This document shows positions 14,823 to 17,527 of a stretch of DNA of 17,527 nucleotides, one piece after another (the first letter of the stretch is position 1; each line of letters opens with the position of its first letter). The stretch covers positions 1 to 17,527 of the forward strand of contig JAEYUC010000020.1 of assembly GCA_023433705.1 (NCBI GenBank), given 5' to 3'. The position numbers and the translations under genes are program-made. This DNA is from Pseudomonadota bacterium. Lineage in GTDB: Bacteria; Pseudomonadota; Gammaproteobacteria; Steroidobacterales; Steroidobacteraceae. The notes under the pieces were generated by a model. The model was not told the origin of the DNA. It did not search any database and saw nothing but the letters and a program-made list of their open reading frames with translations.

Positions 14823-15990
14823 TCTTCAGGGCCTGGTCGATGTCGGCGATGAGGTCGTCGATGTCTTCGAGGCCGATCGAGAGGCGTACGGTGCCGGGGC
14901 CGATGCCGGACTTGCGGGCCTGGTCGGGAGTGAAATCGCGGGTACCGATGAGCTGCGGCGCCATGACGAGCGACTCGGTCGAACCCAGGCTCGCGGTCAG
15001 CGCGAAGAGCTGCAGTTTTTCGCTGAAGTGGCGCGCGGCTTCCGCGCCCGCCGCGATGTCGAAGGTCACGACGGTCCCGGGTTCGCGCATTTGCTTCTTC
15101 GCGAGCTCCGCCTGGGGATGCGTCGCGAGCCCTGGGTAATGTACGCGCGCAACCGCGGGGTGCGCGGCGAGATGTTCCGCGATGCGCTGCGCGCTCTGCG
15201 TCTGCGCCGTGTATCGCACGAAGTACGTCTTGAGTCCCCGCTGGATGAGGAACGCCGCGTGCGGATCCAGCAGCGCGCCGAGCACGGAGAAATCGGGTCG
15301 CATCCCTTCGATGAGCTCCGCGCGCGCGATGACCGCGCCGCCCATCACGTCGCCCGTGCCCGAGGCATATTTCGTCAGGCTGTGCACGAACACGTCGATG
15401 TCGTATTCGCCGTGCTGGTGAAAGCCCGCGAACGTGTTGTCGATGACCGCGAGCGCGCCGTGCCGGTGAGCCAGCTCGACGATCCGCTCGATGTCGGCGA
15501 CTTTCGTCACCGGGTTGGTCGGACTCTCGAAGAGCACCAGACGCGTCGGCCGGGAGGCAAGCACGTTCTCGATGCCCGGCAGGTCCTCGATCGACAACAT
15601 CGTATGCTCGACGCCGAAGCGGCCAAGCAGCCGCCGGATGATGTTGCGCGTCGGGCCGTAGGTCTCGATGAAGAACAGGACGTGATCGCCCGCCTTCGTG
15701 AGCGAGATCAGCGTCTGCGCGATCGCGTTGACGCCCGAGGCGGTGGCGAGACAGTCGTCCCTGCCCTGCAGCCGCGCGAGCGTGAGCTCGAGCTGGCGCG
15801 TGGTGGGGTTGCTGGCACGCATGTAGAAGTAGCCCGGCGCGGCGCCGCGCAACATGCGCAGCGTGTCGTCCACCGTCTCGAATTCGTACTTGACGCTCTG
15901 GTAGATAGGCGCGATGACCGGTTCGTTGCCGGGCGGCGGCGCGACGTCCGGCGGATGATTGACGATTGTCGGTGGCTTCATGCGGGTCAT
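14794..15990 (-). CDS. Cys/Met-metabolism PLP-dependent enzyme (cystathionine synthase/lyase family)
   Basis: A 398-residue protein, family length. Landmarks: YFYMRASNPTTRQLE (Y56 and R58 bind PLP phosphate from the neighbouring subunit), ATASGVNAI (about 83-91), Y111 in ETYGPTRN stacking on PLP, AVIDNTF with D184, FVHSLTKYAS with Schiff-base K207, and SLGSTESL, which holds the substrate carboxylate region. The cysteine typical of methionine gamma-lyase after the stacking Tyr is absent (YGPT). Cystathionine gamma-synthase, beta-lyase and gamma-lyase remain possible. ATG 15990 was chosen because it overlaps the nitrilase stop (ATGA). Residues 391-398 (VPGTENPG) and the stop are encoded by palindromic element 2, an apparent tail added by insertion. 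It is the last gene of a sulfur-amino-acid operon. Confidence 0.9.
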   Translation of the reverse strand: MTRMKPPTIVNHPPDVAPPPGNEPVIAPIYQSVKYEFETVDDTLRMLRGAAPGYFYMRASNPTTRQLELTLARLQGRDDCLATASGVNAIAQTLISLTKAGDHVLFFIETYGPTRNIIRRLLGRFGVEHTMLSIEDLPGIENVLASRPTRLVLFESPTNPVTKVADIERIVELAHRHGALAVIDNTFAGFHQHGEYDIDVFVHSLTKYASGTGDVMGGAVIARAELIEGMRPDFSVLGALLDPHAAFLIQRGLKTYFVRYTAQTQSAQRIAEHLAAHPAVARVHYPGLATHPQAELAKKQMREPGTVVTFDIAAGAEAARHFSEKLQLFALTASLGSTESLVMAPQLIGTRDFTPDQARKSGIGPGTVRLSIGLEDIDDLIADIDQALKTVPGTENPG

Positions 15991-16763
15991 TCCAGGGAAA
16001 AGGTATCCGCGTCGAGGTGCGCGGGAAACTTGTCGCGCCACTCGCGCAATGCGTCGACGTCGAGTGGCACGGTGATCGCGTTGGCGCCGTCCATCAGTTC
16101 GACCAGCGGCTGGCCCATGAAATCGAGCGCGACGCTGTCGCCGACGTAGGCATTGCCCGATCCGTCCGTGCCGATGCGATTCACGCCGACGCAGAACGCC
16201 TGGTTCTCGATGGCGCGTGCGCGCAGCAGCGCGGACCAGGCGGCGCGCCGCGGCGCCGGCCAGTTGGCCGAGTAGATCACGAGATCGTAGTCGAGCTCGG
16301 GCCGCCGCCGGCTCCACACCGGGAAACGCAGGTCGTAACACACGAGCGGACACAGGCGCAGGCCGCGCCAGTCGATGATGAGCGCATGCGTCCCGGCGCT
16401 GTATCTCCGATGTTCGCCGGCCATGCGGAACAGGTGCCGCTTGTCGTACCAGTAGGTAGGACCGCCCGGCATCGCGACCATGAAACGATTGTAGAAGCGG
16501 CCGTCATCGTTCACCGCGACACTGCCGCCCACGGCGGCGTCGAGTTTCGCCGCCTGCGCGAGCAGCCACTCGCGCGTCGGTCCGTCGGCGGGCTCGGCAA
16601 ATTCCGCGGGCTTCATCGTGAAGCCGGTGGTGAACATCTCGGGCAGCACGACGAGGTCGGTCGTGCCGGCGAGCGGCGCGAGGAGTTGCTCGAAGTGCGC
16701 ACGGTTGGCCTGCGGGTCGTGCCAGGCGAGCGACTGCTGGACGAGGGTGACGCGGAAACTCAT
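15987..16763 (-). CDS. Nitrilase-superfamily omega-amidase (YafV-like)
   Basis: A 258-residue protein, the same length class as E. coli YafV (256). The nitrilase triad is visible: E42 (VVLPEMFTTGF), K108 (WYDKRHLF), C142 (LVCYDLRFPVWSR). The VCYDLRFPVW motif matches YafV/Nit2 omega-amidases rather than N-carbamoylputrescine amidase. Family knowledge: it hydrolyses 2-oxoglutaramate or 2-oxosuccinamate, the products of glutamine or asparagine transamination, to the oxoacid plus ammonia in the cytoplasm. ATG 16763 was chosen because it overlaps the aminotransferase stop (ATGA 16760-16763); a longer in-frame start at 16829 lies inside that gene. The 3' end overlaps the PLP-enzyme start by four bases, so all three genes are likely coupled in translation. 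Confidence 0.92.
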   Translation of the reverse strand: MSFRVTLVQQSLAWHDPQANRAHFEQLLAPLAGTTDLVVLPEMFTTGFTMKPAEFAEPADGPTREWLLAQAAKLDAAVGGSVAVNDDGRFYNRFMVAMPGGPTYWYDKRHLFRMAGEHRRYSAGTHALIIDWRGLRLCPLVCYDLRFPVWSRRRPELDYDLVIYSANWPAPRRAAWSALLRARAIENQAFCVGVNRIGTDGSGNAYVGDSVALDFMGQPLVELMDGANAITVPLDVDALREWRDKFPAHLDADTFSLE

Positions 16764-17527
16764 GCGCGCGCCCAGGCCGTGATGCGTTCGCCCGCCTCGA
16801 TGAGGGTCTCGTCGCGCTTGGCGACACACAGCCGCACGATGCGCATGTTGGCGGGCGGTTCGCGGTAGAAAGGCGACAGCGGGATCACGGCGACGCCGGC
16901 TTCATTGATCAGCCGCTCGGTGAATTCGACGTCGCTGCCGGCGTTCTTGCCCTCTGGCAGCCGCGCGAAGTCCGCGAGCTGGAAATAACTGCCCTCCGCG
17001 GGCGGCAGCGTGAGGCCACTGTCCGCGAGCCGGGCGCGCAACAAGTCGCGCTTGGCGCTGAAGAACGCCGCGATCTCGCGCCAGGCATCGGGATGACGTT
17101 CGAGATAGAGGCGGATCGCCGCCTGCAGCGGCGCCGCGATGCTGAACGCGTTGAACTGGTGGACCTTTCGCAATTCGGTGGTCAGGACCGGCGGCGCGAC
17201 GCAGTAGCCGACGCGCCAGCCCGTTATGTGCAGAGTCTTGCCGAACGAATACACCGCGAAGCTGCGATGCCGCAGCTCCGGATGGTTGATGACCGAGCGA
17301 TGCGTGCGCCCGTCGTACATCACGTGCTCGTAAACCTCGTCGGCGAGCACGAGCATGGGCCGATCGCGAACCAGGGCGGCAAGCGCGTCGAGGTCGTCGA
17401 CGCTGGCCACGGTGCAGGCCGGGTTGTGCGGATTGTTGATGATGATGAGCCGGGTTCGCTCGCCGAGCGCGGCCCGGACGCGGTCCCAGTCGTACCGGAA
17501 ACGGGGCGGCTCGAGCGGGATGTGGAT
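16760..17527 (-). CDS. Methionine/glutamine aminotransferase, YbdL-like (5' truncated)
   Basis: The frame is open to the window edge; 255 residues of a class I/II aminotransferase are visible and about 130 N-terminal residues are outside. Landmarks: IINNPHNPACTV (substrate and PLP Asn region), LADEVYEHVMYDG with the PLP-pyridine Asp and the Tyr, SFGKTLHITGWRVGYCVAP with the Schiff-base Lys (residue 97 of the visible part), and a late MRIVRLCVAKRDETL with the carboxylate-binding Arg. Stretches such as VHQFNAFSIAAPLQ and GVAVIPLSPFY resemble E. coli YbdL, a methionine aminotransferase. Family knowledge: it transaminates methionine or glutamine with oxoacids, including 4-methylthio-2-oxobutanoate. 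Its TGA overlaps the omega-amidase ATG. An internal GTG at 17410 is not a start. Confidence 0.9.
   Translation of the reverse strand: MHIPLEPPRFRYDWDRVRAALGERTRLIIINNPHNPACTVASVDDLDALAALVRDRPMLVLADEVYEHVMYDGRTHRSVINHPELRHRSFAVYSFGKTLHITGWRVGYCVAPPVLTTELRKVHQFNAFSIAAPLQAAIRLYLERHPDAWREIAAFFSAKRDLLRARLADSGLTLPPAEGSYFQLADFARLPEGKNAGSDVEFTERLINEAGVAVIPLSPFYREPPANMRIVRLCVAKRDETLIEAGERITAWARA

Noticed and set aside
15987..16763. Nitrilase gene as aguB, partner of the agmatine deiminase
   Set aside because: Length (258) and the VCYDLRFPVW active-site motif match YafV/omega-amidase, and it overlaps an aminotransferase gene rather than lying next to aguA.

Overview
The window is GC-rich (roughly two thirds G+C by eye), gene-dense and reads as chromosomal DNA of a Gram-negative gammaproteobacterium. 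Outer-membrane proteins (a TonB-dependent receptor and a patatin fused to a barrel), an E. coli-like NADP isocitrate dehydrogenase and YbdL/YafV-type enzymes support this. The mix of families is most like the Xanthomonadales/Nevskiales/Steroidobacteraceae side of the class, but this placement is inference. No rRNA, tRNA, CRISPR array, transposase, integrase or phage gene is visible.

Layout: (1) 1-1214, plus strand: the C-terminal end of a PlsC-type acyltransferase and a small kinase-like protein, separated by a 93-bp palindromic element that supplies the kinase gene's start codon. (2) 1228-2569, minus strand: three genes chained by ATGA/TGATG overlaps (secreted protein, GNAT acetyltransferase, zinc-ribbon/helix-hairpin-helix protein), then a lone 88-residue gene at 2654-2920 on plus. 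(3) 2933-5932, minus: a PlpD-like patatin autotransporter followed by a six-helix membrane protein. Divergent from it at 6015-8909, plus: a TonB-dependent receptor and a membrane-anchored TPR protein. (4) 8933-11882: a 64-residue DNA-binding-like protein, a 257-bp stretch without a gene, agmatine deiminase (minus) and, divergently, icd with a clear intrinsic terminator. (5) 11918-14654, minus: an HDOD-domain protein and a secreted S9 prolyl-oligopeptidase-family peptidase. (6) 14794-17527, minus: an overlapping operon of a YbdL-like aminotransferase (N-terminus outside the window), a YafV-like omega-amidase and a Cys/Met-metabolism PLP enzyme.

Functional themes: the last operon looks like glutamine/methionine transamination coupled to omega-amidase, the tandem proposed to close methionine salvage, with a transsulfuration-family enzyme attached. 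The central block is concerned with the cell envelope.

The most unusual feature is a pair of unrelated, near-perfect palindromic elements (476-568 and 14750-14822). They resemble REP/MITE-type dispersed repeats and have become part of neighbouring reading frames. One gives the kinase gene its Shine-Dalgarno sequence, start codon and first 14 codons. The other gives the PLP enzyme its last eight residues and stop codon. Nothing in the window amounts to a clearly new multi-gene system, but these two insertions deserve a closer look.
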